DNA from: Actinomadura cremea
Lineage (GTDB): Bacteria > Actinomycetota > Actinomycetes > Streptosporangiales > Streptosporangiaceae
NCBI RefSeq assembly: GCF_014648495.1
Contig: NZ_BMRF01000009.1
Span: 213,281-277,280 of the forward strand
DNA length: 64,000 nucleotides
Direction: 5' to 3'
Within the stretch, counting starts at the first letter, position 1. Each line of letters starts with the position of its first letter. The notes beneath the pieces were generated by a model that was not told the origin of the DNA, did no database searches, and saw only the letters and a program-made list of their open reading frames with translations. A program made the translations under genes and the position numbers. Below are positions 26,150 through 33,699 of the stretch, one piece after another.

Positions 26150-27757
26150 TCACGCCGTGGAGGCGGACGTCGGGGCCGCCTGCATGGAAAGGTGGGCGCC
26201 CCGCCAGCCCCGGCGCAGCCGGCGATCGTGGCTGACGATGACGACGGCGCCGTCGTACCCGGTCAGGGCTGCTTCCAGTTCCTCGACGAGGGCGGGGGAC
26301 AGATGGTTGGTGGGCTCGTCCAGCAACAGGACGTCCGACGGCTCGCTGAGCAACCGCGCCAGGGCGAGACGCTGCCGCTGCCCGGTGGACAGCCGGCCGA
26401 CCGGCACCGTGAACTGCTCGCGGTCGAACAGGCCGAGGGACAGCAGCCGTTCGGCCTGCCCCGGCCGTCCGCGGGCGAAGGCGGCCAGCACGGTCTCGTC
26501 CGGTTCCCCGGGGTGCGGCTCTTGGGGGAGGTAGCCGATCCTGCCGTGGCGGGTGACGCTCCCGCCGTCGGGGGCGACTTCCCCGGCCAGGACGCCGAGC
26601 AGAGTGCTCTTGCCCGTCCCGTTCGGCCCCGTGACCAGCAGGCGCTCGCCCGCCTCGACGGTGAGGCTCGTGCGGTCGAGCCGGTCCGTGACGGTGATGC
26701 CGGCGGCGTCCAGTACGGCGTCCTGCGGGCGGCGGGCCCGCAGGACGGGGGCGAAGCGCAGCGGCTCCGGCGGGGGCGGGACCGGGTCGGCCAGCAGACG
26801 CCGCAGCCGTTCCTCGGCGTTGCGCACCCGGCTCGCCAGCGACTGCTGCACCCGGCCGCCCGCCCGGTCGTAGGCCATCTTGTTGCCGTCCCTCATCGGG
26901 CGTCCGGGCGCCACCTCGCGGGCGGTGGTCGCGGCGGCCTCGCGGAGCCGGTCGATGTCGGCCCGCCACCGGTCGTGCGCCTGGACCCAGCGCCGCCTGG
27001 CCGCCGCCTTCTCGGCGAGGTAGCCGGTGTAGCCGTTGCCGTACCGGACGACGCGGTGCCGGTCGGCGTCCACCTCGAGCAGGACGGTGGCGACCCGCTC
27101 GAGGAAGATCCGGTCATGCGAGACGGCCACCGTGGTGCCCCGCCGGGCGCGCAGGTGCTCTTCCAGCCAGCCCGAGGCGTCGTCGTCGAGATGGTTGGTC
27201 GGCTCGTCCAGCAGCAGCACCTCCGGCGCGGCCGCCAGGAGGGCCGCCAGCCGCAACCTGACCTGTTCCCCGCCGGACAGACCGCCCACAGGACGGTCAC
27301 GGCCCACCAGCCCCAGGCCGAGGCCGTGCAGGGCGCGTTCCACCCGGGCGTCGGCGTCGTAGCCGCCGCGCAGCTCGAAGGCCGTCGCCAGGCCGCCGTA
27401 CTCGGCCATGCCCGACTCGTCGCCGTCGGCCATCGCCGCCTCCAGGCGGCGCATCCGCGCCTCGATCGAACGCAGCCCGCTCAGAGCCCGGTCGATGATC
27501 TGCTGCACGGTCGCCTGCGGCTCGAGCCGTTCGTCCTGCGCGAGATAGCCGACGCCGCCTTCGGCCCGGACGACGACCTCGCCCTGGTCGGGCCGCTCCC
27601 GCCCGGCGAGCAGGCGCAGCAGGGTGGTCTTGCCGGATCCGTTCTCACCGACGATCCCGGTGCGCTCGCCCGCGGCGAGCGAGCAGCTCACCGAGTCAAG
27701 GACGACCCTCCCGTCGAAGGACTTGCCGACGGCGAGCGCGGTGATCTGTGTGGGCAT
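26150..27757 (-). CDS. ABC-F ATPase (ribosome-protection type)
   Basis: A 535-residue soluble protein with two ABC domains and no membrane part. Domain 1: GENGSGKTT, LSGGEQVRL, VLLLDEPTNHLD. Domain 2: GPNGTGKST, LSTGQRQRLALARL, VLLLDEPTNHLS. The linker at about residues 240-320, which in ABC-F proteins reaches to the ribosomal P-site tRNA, is present and rich in arginine. ABC-F proteins of this type displace macrolides, lincosamides, streptogramins or pleuromutilins. ATG 27757 (GGAG 7 nt upstream) is preferred to an in-frame start at 27775. It is first in an operon with the Vat-like gene, so both probably answer the same drug class. Confidence 0.92.
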   Translation of the reverse strand: MPTQITALAVGKSFDGRVVLDSVSCSLAAGERTGIVGENGSGKTTLLRLLAGRERPDQGEVVVRAEGGVGYLAQDERLEPQATVQQIIDRALSGLRSIEARMRRLEAAMADGDESGMAEYGGLATAFELRGGYDADARVERALHGLGLGLVGRDRPVGGLSGGEQVRLRLAALLAAAPEVLLLDEPTNHLDDDASGWLEEHLRARRGTTVAVSHDRIFLERVATVLLEVDADRHRVVRYGNGYTGYLAEKAAARRRWVQAHDRWRADIDRLREAAATTAREVAPGRPMRDGNKMAYDRAGGRVQQSLASRVRNAEERLRRLLADPVPPPPEPLRFAPVLRARRPQDAVLDAAGITVTDRLDRTSLTVEAGERLLVTGPNGTGKSTLLGVLAGEVAPDGGSVTRHGRIGYLPQEPHPGEPDETVLAAFARGRPGQAERLLSLGLFDREQFTVPVGRLSTGQRQRLALARLLSEPSDVLLLDEPTNHLSPALVEELEAALTGYDGAVVIVSHDRRLRRGWRGAHLSMQAAPTSASTA

Positions 27758-27842
27758 GCGGGCACTCCAAAGCATTCGAGAACGGGGCGGCCGTCACGGG
27801 CCGCGCGGCCGGGGGAACGCTTCGGAAGAGCATCGACGACTC

Positions 27843-27885
27843 CACTAGTGCGACAAGTAGTGCATTAAGATGGTGCCATGGCACC
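27843..27885. promoter_or_regulatory. Divergent operator region between abc-f and tetR: two dyads
   Basis: Two symmetric elements lie side by side. CACTA at 27843-27847 pairs with TAGTG at 27858-27862. A perfect 14-base palindrome, GGTGCCATGGCACC, occupies 27872-27885. A TAAGAT at 27866-27871 could serve as a -10 hexamer. The position, 29 nt before the tetR start and about 90 nt before the ABC-F start, is where a TetR repressor controlling itself and a resistance operon would bind. Which dyad it binds is not known. Confidence 0.5.
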
Positions 27886-27913
27886 GTCCCACTGAGCAAA
27901 CGGATGACCAGCG

Positions 27914-28564
27914 ATGACCCCCGAAGTTCCAGGACCGGAGGGCGTCCGGCCCGCGCCGCCGGCCCGGCGCCGCCCCGGAGGCCGTACCGCCCGCATCCGT
28001 GCGCAGGTACTCGACGCGGTCCACGCGGAGCTCGGCGAACACGGTTACGACGGGCTCACCATGGACGCCGTAGCCGCCCGCGCCGGCGTGCACCGCGCAA
28101 CGGTGTACCGGCGGTGGGGGGACGTCGGCGGCCTGCTCGCCGACGTCCTCGACGCGGCGAGCGACGACGATTGGCGGCCCCCGGCCACGGCCTCACTGGA
28201 AGGCGACCTTGCGGCGTTGAACCAGGAGATCCAGGAGGCCCTGACCGCGCAGCCGCCGATCGTCGCGGCCCTGATCGCCGCCTCGTTCCGCTCCGAGAAG
28301 GCCGCCCACGCCCAGCGACGGCTCTGGGCGGACCGGTACGCCCGCTGCGAGATCATCGTCAGCCGGGCCGTCCGGCGCGGCGAACTCCCCCCGCACACCG
28401 ACGCGCGGCGGCTGCTCGTCGCCGCCACCGCGCCGCTGTACCACGAGCTGGTGCTCCTCCGAACGCCGCCCGACCCGCACCTGCCCGGCCACGCCGCCAG
28501 AACCGCCGCCCTCGCCGCGGCCGCCGGCGCCTTCGCCGACCCCCCGCCCCCCAGCGACACCTGA
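27914..28564 (+). CDS. TetR/AcrR-family regulator
   Basis: A 216-residue protein from the ATG at 27914. After a disordered, proline/arginine-rich N-terminus the TetR helix-turn-helix is complete: IRAQVLDAVHAELGEHGYDG, MDAVAARAGVHRATVYRRWG. The C-terminal ligand domain is helical and alanine-rich, ending in a proline tail. It is divergent from the abc-f/vat operon and the shared 157-nt gap holds two dyads, so it is the probable local repressor, released by the drug or another effector. 28565-28697 holds nothing recognisable. Confidence 0.9.
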   Translation: MTPEVPGPEGVRPAPPARRRPGGRTARIRAQVLDAVHAELGEHGYDGLTMDAVAARAGVHRATVYRRWGDVGGLLADVLDAASDDDWRPPATASLEGDLAALNQEIQEALTAQPPIVAALIAASFRSEKAAHAQRRLWADRYARCEIIVSRAVRRGELPPHTDARRLLVAATAPLYHELVLLRTPPDPHLPGHAARTAALAAAAGAFADPPPPSDT

Positions 28565-28697
28565 CGACACGGGTCTCACACACGCAGCCGTGTGACGCCC
28601 GCGTGGGAGCAACGGCTGCCCAACGCCGCCCTCTGCCGTCCCGGCCTGGGGCGCCCCGCACCGTGACCGTCCACGCGCTGCATGGCGGCAACGGCCG

Positions 28698-28931
28698 TCA
28701 GTCGCTCGCCCCCGTCGCAACGACGCCGCCCGCGCGACGGCGCCGGGGGCGACCCATCGGTGTGAGGTAGCGGACGAGCATCGCGACCAGTTCGTCCTCG
28801 AACAGGACCCGGTGCGGGGCGGGGTCGCCGCGGTGGTCGTCGAGGGCGGCGCGGACGAACAGGCGGATCCTGTCCTCCAAGCCGGTAGCCCCCACGACCA
28901 CGAAGGTCTCGTTCGTCGAAGTCACTGTCAC
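28698..28931 (-). pseudogene. NAD(P)-binding (NmrA-like) N-terminus joined to an unrelated fragment
   Basis: From a GTG at 28931 or 28925, the latter 5 nt after GGGGAG, the frame reads VTSTNETFVVVGATG, the usual first strand and glycine turn of NmrA/SDR-like NAD(P)-binding proteins. After that glycine it changes abruptly to EDRIRLFVRAALDDHRGDP and HRVLFEDELVAMLVRYL, which looks like the C-terminal helices of another protein, perhaps a regulator. It ends without a Rossmann domain. It appears to be a deletion chimera, divergent from a truncated tetR gene. Confidence 0.45.
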
Positions 28932-28966
28932 TCCCCGCCGTCCATCCAGGAGAAGAGCCACATCTA

Positions 28967-29018
28967 AGTGGGGTGGCCCCCATTTACGTCTCGCTGCAAT
29001 ATGGAGGGCCACCCCGCT
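28967..29018. promoter_or_regulatory. Large imperfect dyad, probable TetR operator
   Basis: AGTGGGGTGGCCCCCAT at 28967-28983 faces ATGGAGGGCCACCCCGCT at 29001-29018, a near-perfect inverted repeat (GGGGTGGCCC core in both arms) with a 17-nt spacer. It sits between the divergent starts of the NmrA-like and tetR fragments, exactly where the regulator of such a pair would bind. Both genes it served are now truncated, so the site is probably an orphan. Confidence 0.45.
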
Positions 29019-29040
29019 TCGCAAGCCGTCAGGAGTCCCC

Positions 29041-29250
29041 GTGCCCGAAGAGGCCGCCGCGCCGACCCGGCGGATGCGGGCCGACGCCCGCCGCAACGTC
29101 GACCGGATCGTCGCCGCCGCCGAGACGCTCGTCGCCGAGCGCGGCGCCGACGCCTCCCTGGAGGAGATCGCCCGCCGCGCCGGAGTCGGCTCGGCCACCC
29201 TGCACCGGCACTTCCCCTCCCGGCAGGCGCTCCTGGAGATGGGTGTCGCG
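29041..29250 (+). pseudogene. TetR-family regulator truncated after its DNA-binding domain
   Basis: GTG 29041 has AGGAG 5 nt upstream. The frame encodes a complete TetR helix-turn-helix: NVDRIVAAAETLVAERGADA, LEEIARRAGVGSATLHRHFP, SRQALLE. Similarity stops near codon 67, and the continuing frame is antisense to a kinase fragment. The ligand-binding and dimerisation domain is gone. Without it the protein would not dimerise normally. Confidence 0.7.
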
Positions 29251-29254
29251 GACC

Positions 29255-29625
29255 GCCGGGGCGGGGGTGAACAGGACGTCATGAAGGAGCCGTCGGACGG
29301 CGTCGGCGGTGAACGGACGCCTGCCGGTGAGGAGTTCGTAGGCCAGGGCGCCCAGCGCGTACAGGTCGGTGCGGTGGTCGACGCCCTCGTTGCGGTCGAA
29401 CTGCTCCGGCGCCATGAACGCTGGGGTGCCGATGAGGGCGCTGCCGGTCAGGTCGGTGGTCTGCTCGGTGTAGCGGGCGATGCCGAAGTCCAGGACCTTG
29501 ACGCGGTCGCCCTTGAGCAGCATCACGTTGGCGGGTTTGATGTCGCGGTGGACGATGCCCTTGGCGCGGGCCTCGGCCAGCGCGTCGGCGATCTGCGCCA
29601 GCAGCGTGACCGCCCGCCCGACCAC
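29255..29625 (-). pseudogene. Ser/Thr protein kinase C-lobe relic
   Basis: About 120 codons of a PknB-type kinase: QIADALAEARAKG, the catalytic loop IVHRDIKPANVMLL, VKVLDFGIARYTEQ, GTPAFMAPEQFD and DLYALGALAYELLTGRRPF. The N-lobe with the glycine loop and lysine is missing, and the C-terminal end is fused to the truncated tetR locus. Catalytic-loop residues are intact but the fragment cannot bind ATP properly. It is inserted between two unrelated sequences with no start codon in a good context. Confidence 0.75.
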
Positions 29626-29738
29626 CGTCATGGCGGCCGTGCCGCCGAGCACCGGCCGGGAAACGGCCGAGGCGCTGGGCCGGAAGATCTGCCGAACGGC
29701 GGATGTCCCGGCAGGGCCGCTCGTCCAGGGTTGCCTCC

Positions 29739-31634
29739 ATGAACGCTCAAAAGCGAATCGTACGGACCGGACTGGCGGCGGCCGTCCTGTCCCAACTCGC
29801 GGCCGGCGGCCTGGTCGTGGGCGCCGCGGCGGCGAACGCGGCACCGGGCGGGACGCTGTTGCGCGCCGATACCGACCGCGACGGACGGCTGTCGCCGGCC
29901 GACGACGCCGGACGCGGAGCCTGGACGGACGGCCGTGGCTCGATCATGCTGCCGAACCTGGACGACGACGCCTCCCGCTGCCCCGCGGCCGGCCGGGACG
30001 GCGCCCGGCTGACCGACGCGGCGCTGGCATCCTGCGGCGACGCGTCCGACGACGTGGTGAACGGCGCGGCCGACATCGCCGACCTCGCCCCGCTGGAGAT
30101 CCCCGCGATGAAGGGGGTGTCCCCGTCCGCGCGGGCGACGTTGCTGCCCGACGCCCGTTCGCGGGACAAGGTACGGATCTTCATCAGGCGCGACGGGCGG
30201 TTCACGGCGCTCGGCGCGGACGGCGCGATCCACGCGGACGAGCTGCGCCGCGGCGCCCGCCTCGCGATCGAGGCGCGCGACATCGTCCGAGACCCCGGGG
30301 CCTGGGCAGGGCTCACCGACCTCACGCTCACGGTCGCCGGCGGCGGCGCGACCCGTCTCGACCGGGTACGGCTGCGGGTGGCGCCGGTGCTCTTCCAGCA
30401 CGACCTGATGCGCCTGGATCGCGCCGTCGTGGCGAGCCCGAAGGCGCCCGTGACGCTCGAAGGGGGGAAGGCACCGGACCAGCGGAGCGAGGGCGCCCGC
30501 GCGTACCGGCGCGACCTGCGGCGCGGGCTGGACGCCGAGGGGCTGCGGGAGCCGTTCATCGAGTCGCCCGCCGGCGGCGACCACTGGATGGGCGACATGT
30601 ACAAGGCCGCCTACGCGTCCATGCCGGGCCCTGGTGGCAGGGAGCACCGCATCGTCGTCAACCTCAGGTCACCGGCCGTGACCCCGGACTTCCCGGCCCG
30701 CGACCGGCCGCTGCGGGACGCGTCCCGGCCGGTCTTCACCATGATGCGCGGGCCGGACGTCGCAGGCGTCCAGCAGTTCGACCCCGGGGCGGTCGACCGG
30801 CCCGACGACAACCTCTACTACGGGTCGGCCGGTTCGAGCGGCAACTTCGGGACGATCCCGCCGTACGGGAAGTACCCCAACGGCCGGATCGTCTACGGCG
30901 GCGAGGGCAGGTTCACGCCGGACCGAACGTTCCTGCGGATGCTGGAGGCGCAGGGCCACCAGGATCCGATCGCCATCGACAGCAGCTGGCTCGGTGTGGG
31001 ACACATCGACGAGTTCCTCCACTTCGTGCCCAAGCGCGGCGGGAAGGGCTGGGCCGTGATCGTCGCCGACCCGCGGATGGGCATGGACCTGCTGAAGAAG
31101 ACCGCCGCCACCGGTGGCGGCGGGCAGAGACTGGTGCAGGGCATCGCCGCGTCCGACACCCGCTTCCCGGGCCTCACGGTCGCGCAGGCGATCGGCGAAC
31201 GAGACCTGGTGGAGGGCACTCGGCTCGCGGCGGCGGGCGTCGACCGGGCCCTGCGACAACTGCGGGAGAAGGCCGGCATCACCGAACAGGACGTGATCCG
31301 CGTGCCGGGTCTCTTCACCAGCCTCGATTCGGAACTGCCGGACGACTACCCGCGCAAGGGCCTGACCGTCGCTTACCTCCCGGGCGTCGCCAACGGCGTC
31401 AGCACCGGCACCGGCGGCTACCTGGCCCCCGTCCAGCACGGGCCGCGACAGGCGGGACGGGACGTGTTCGAGCGGGCCACCGAGCAGGCCCTGCGCCAGG
31501 TCGGGGTCCGCGTCCACTGGGTCGAGGACTGGTACTACTCCCACCACGTCGGCACGGCGGGAGGCAACATCCACTGCGTCACCAACGTCCAGCGCGACCT
31601 GAGCGGCACCGCCCCTTGGTGGCGCCCCGCTTGA
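29739..31634 (+). CDS. Secreted protein-arginine deiminase (PAD) family protein
   Basis: A 631-residue protein with a signal peptide (positive MNAQKRIVRTG, hydrophobic core, cleavage after ANA near residue 36). Just after it DTDRDGRLSPADD resembles an EF-hand/dockerin calcium loop. The C-terminal 350 residues carry PAD catalytic features: D286 in HWMGDM, H422 and D424 in GHIDEFLHF, and C613 in GGNIHCVTNV, the same order as in vertebrate PADs. PADs convert protein arginine to citrulline and depend on calcium. No close ribosome site is seen, so the start is slightly uncertain. Secretion suggests it acts on extracellular or host proteins or on the cell's own exported proteins. It is not in an operon. 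Confidence 0.85.
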   Translation: MNAQKRIVRTGLAAAVLSQLAAGGLVVGAAAANAAPGGTLLRADTDRDGRLSPADDAGRGAWTDGRGSIMLPNLDDDASRCPAAGRDGARLTDAALASCGDASDDVVNGAADIADLAPLEIPAMKGVSPSARATLLPDARSRDKVRIFIRRDGRFTALGADGAIHADELRRGARLAIEARDIVRDPGAWAGLTDLTLTVAGGGATRLDRVRLRVAPVLFQHDLMRLDRAVVASPKAPVTLEGGKAPDQRSEGARAYRRDLRRGLDAEGLREPFIESPAGGDHWMGDMYKAAYASMPGPGGREHRIVVNLRSPAVTPDFPARDRPLRDASRPVFTMMRGPDVAGVQQFDPGAVDRPDDNLYYGSAGSSGNFGTIPPYGKYPNGRIVYGGEGRFTPDRTFLRMLEAQGHQDPIAIDSSWLGVGHIDEFLHFVPKRGGKGWAVIVADPRMGMDLLKKTAATGGGGQRLVQGIAASDTRFPGLTVAQAIGERDLVEGTRLAAAGVDRALRQLREKAGITEQDVIRVPGLFTSLDSELPDDYPRKGLTVAYLPGVANGVSTGTGGYLAPVQHGPRQAGRDVFERATEQALRQVGVRVHWVEDWYYSHHVGTAGGNIHCVTNVQRDLSGTAPWWRPA

Positions 31635-31744
31635 TCGCGGCCGAGCCGTAGGTCTCGTCGGCGGCCACCCGATCGGGGCGGCACAGCGGACGGCTCGCCC
31701 CGGCCGCGGCACCCGCGTCCCGGAAAGCAGCGACTCCAGCGTTG

Positions 31745-31778
31745 GAGCCGCCTGGAGGCTCACTCCTCCAGGCGGCTC
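31745..31778. terminator. Perfect 14-bp hairpin between two convergent genes
   Basis: GAGCCGCCTGGAGG and CCTCCAGGCGGCTC pair perfectly around a six-base loop. The hairpin overlaps the last six codons of the BtrH-domain gene and lies about 110 nt after the PAD stop, so it may end both transcripts. There is no long T-run on either side, common in GC-rich actinomycetes. Confidence 0.6.
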
Positions 31779-32749
31779 AATGCCTGCATGGCCTCGCGCT
31801 CCACGCGTGAAAGATCGCTGAGGAGGGAGCCCGCCTGTGCGAGGTACCGCGCGTCGCCTGATTCACCGGCTTTCGTGATCAGTGCCGCGGCTTCCGTCCA
31901 CAGGCTGGCCGCCTCGGTGTACAGCGCGTGGCCGGTGCGCAGGTGGCTGCTGTCGAGCAGTCGGACGCATTCGGCGAGGAAGTCGCGGTAGAGGTTGCGG
32001 AACAGCGCGCCGCCGGTGCCGGCCTTCTCCATCAGCAGGGCGGCCTGGGGCAGGTCCCGCCGCGGGTCGTCGGTCCGCTGGAGCCATGTGCGCACCAGCT
32101 TGCCGGCCTTGTCGACGCCTCGGTGGCCGAGGTTGGCGATGGGCGGGTTGAGGAAGGCGTCGGCGCAGGCGGTGATGGCGGGAACGATCTGGCTCCGTGG
32201 AGAGAGCGGGTTGCTCCCAGGGCTGAGGGTGAACGACCGGTGCTTGGCGGTCATCGGGCCGCGCGCGGCCCTGGCCTGGGCGAGACTGGTCAGGCTCGTG
32301 GACACCGCTCCGCCTTGCCGGCCGGTGTCCACCAAGTAGGCGTCGTGCTCGTCATAGCCGTACATGGCGACGACATGGCCGCCGAAGTGCACCTTCGAGG
32401 CGAAGTAGTCCAGGTGGTAGCTGTCGAGCTGGAGTCCGACCGGGTGGCCGGCGTCGATGGGGGCCGTCACGTTCTCCCATGCCCTGCGGGGCGAGCCGGT
32501 CTCCCGGACCACGAGTTCCAGCCCGAGTCCGGTGGCCAGGTTCCTGGTGAGGTCGAAGGGCTTGACCCGTCCCCCGAGAAAGGGGAACCCCATGTTCTTG
32601 CTGTCCCAGTAGATGAAGGAGAGGCCGGAGCCGAGGCCGAAGAGCATGGGCTCGGACAGATCGAGTCCCTGGTGTCTCAGCAGCACCCCCACGGTCGTCG
32701 TCTCGCAGTGCTGCCCACCGCGGGTGTCGATGTCTCTTACCGTGGTCAC
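31760..32749 (-). CDS. BtrH N-terminal domain protein (papain-like acyltransferase/peptidase fold, DUF4872)
   Basis: A 329-residue protein from a GTG at 32749 with AGGAGA 8 nt upstream. The N-terminal part fits the BtrH_N domain: the putative nucleophile in GGQHCETTTVGVLL, FIYWDSKNMGFPFLGG, and the histidine in FGGHVVAMYGYD followed by the aspartate of YLVDT. BtrH-type enzymes transfer an acyl group from a carrier protein to an amine in butirosin biosynthesis; other members are uncharacterised. The C-terminal third is helical (DUF4872-like), ending SDLSRVEREAMQALSRLEE. No carrier protein or biosynthetic cluster is adjacent, so the substrate is unknown. Confidence 0.75.
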   Translation of the reverse strand: MTTVRDIDTRGGQHCETTTVGVLLRHQGLDLSEPMLFGLGSGLSFIYWDSKNMGFPFLGGRVKPFDLTRNLATGLGLELVVRETGSPRRAWENVTAPIDAGHPVGLQLDSYHLDYFASKVHFGGHVVAMYGYDEHDAYLVDTGRQGGAVSTSLTSLAQARAARGPMTAKHRSFTLSPGSNPLSPRSQIVPAITACADAFLNPPIANLGHRGVDKAGKLVRTWLQRTDDPRRDLPQAALLMEKAGTGGALFRNLYRDFLAECVRLLDSSHLRTGHALYTEAASLWTEAAALITKAGESGDARYLAQAGSLLSDLSRVEREAMQALSRLEE

Positions 32750-32953
32750 GCCATGCTCTCCTGAACGACGATGATCGGCCGGGCGTCAGTCCTTCTTGCG
32801 GTGCCTCTGCAGCATGGTGGACTCTCCCACGGTGGGAAGGTCAACGCTGTGCCTGTCGGCCTCAGGGACGTCCTACTCCTCTTCACCGTCGTCGGAGCCC
32901 TCGGGAGCCGCCTCGGGCGGGCGGGCCGGGACGTACCGCCCGGCCCGCGGTCG

Positions 32954-33699
32954 TCAGGCCGCGCGCAGCCCGGCGAAGAACGCGCGGATGTCCGCCGTGA
33001 CCTCGCCGGGCGCCTCCATCGCCGCGAAGTGGCCGGCCTTCGGGAACTCGCTCCAGTGCACGATGTTCGTGTTGTCCCGTGCGGCGAGGGACCTGATCGT
33101 CTGGAAGTCGTCGGCGAAGACCGCGACGCCCGTCGGGGCGGTGTTGACCGCGGGCTCCGCTCCCGAGCGGGCCTCCTCGTAGTAGTACCGGCTCGCCGTG
33201 GCCTGCGTGTTGGTGAACCAGTAGAGGGAGACCTGGAGCAGGATCTGGTCGATCGTCACGAGGCTGGTGCCGTTGCCGAAGGAGTTGAGCAGTTCGCTGT
33301 AGGCGAGCTGCCCCACGGGCGAATCCGCGATCGCCGCGCCGATCGTCTGAGGCCGGGCGGCGTTCATCGCGTTGTAGCCGCCGACCGACTGGAACCACTG
33401 CATGTGCTCCAGCGCCGCGTACTCCTTGGGACCGAATCCGTCGAACTCCGCGGGGTCGCCGGACGGGAAGGAGAAAAGCTGGAGGACGTGCATCCCGAGG
33501 TGGCCGGGAGGGTTCAGCAGCCCCAGCTCACGGCAGAGCATCGCACCCATGTCGCTGCCGTGCGATCCATAGGAGTGGTAGCCGAGGCGGCGCATCAGGG
33601 CGTCGAAGACGCGGGCGACCTTCGCCTGGGTCCAGCCGCCGCCGTTCAGCGGGGTGCTGAAGCCGAAGCCGGGGATCGACGGGACGACCACCGAGAACG
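32954..33699 (-). pseudogene. Epoxide hydrolase (alpha/beta), 5'-truncated
   Basis: About 245 codons of the C-terminal part of a microsomal-type epoxide hydrolase: FSVVVPSIPGFGFSTPLNGG, SHGSDMGAMLCRELG (nucleophile D), LLQVSLYWFTNTQATASRYY, PTGVAVFADDF and the histidine in EFPKAGHFAAMEAP. The N-terminal EHN domain and the first half of the hydrolase core are missing. Similarity runs precisely to 33699, where an unrelated plus-strand gene begins without spacer. There is no ribosome site for an internal start. Confidence 0.8.

Noticed and set aside
32750-32900. 46-codon minus-strand frame (VKRSRTSLRPTG start) whose stop overlaps the BtrH start
   Set aside because: The GTGA overlap is tempting, but third-position base use is non-coding and a competing frame in the same place looks more protein-like; BtrH has its own ribosome site.
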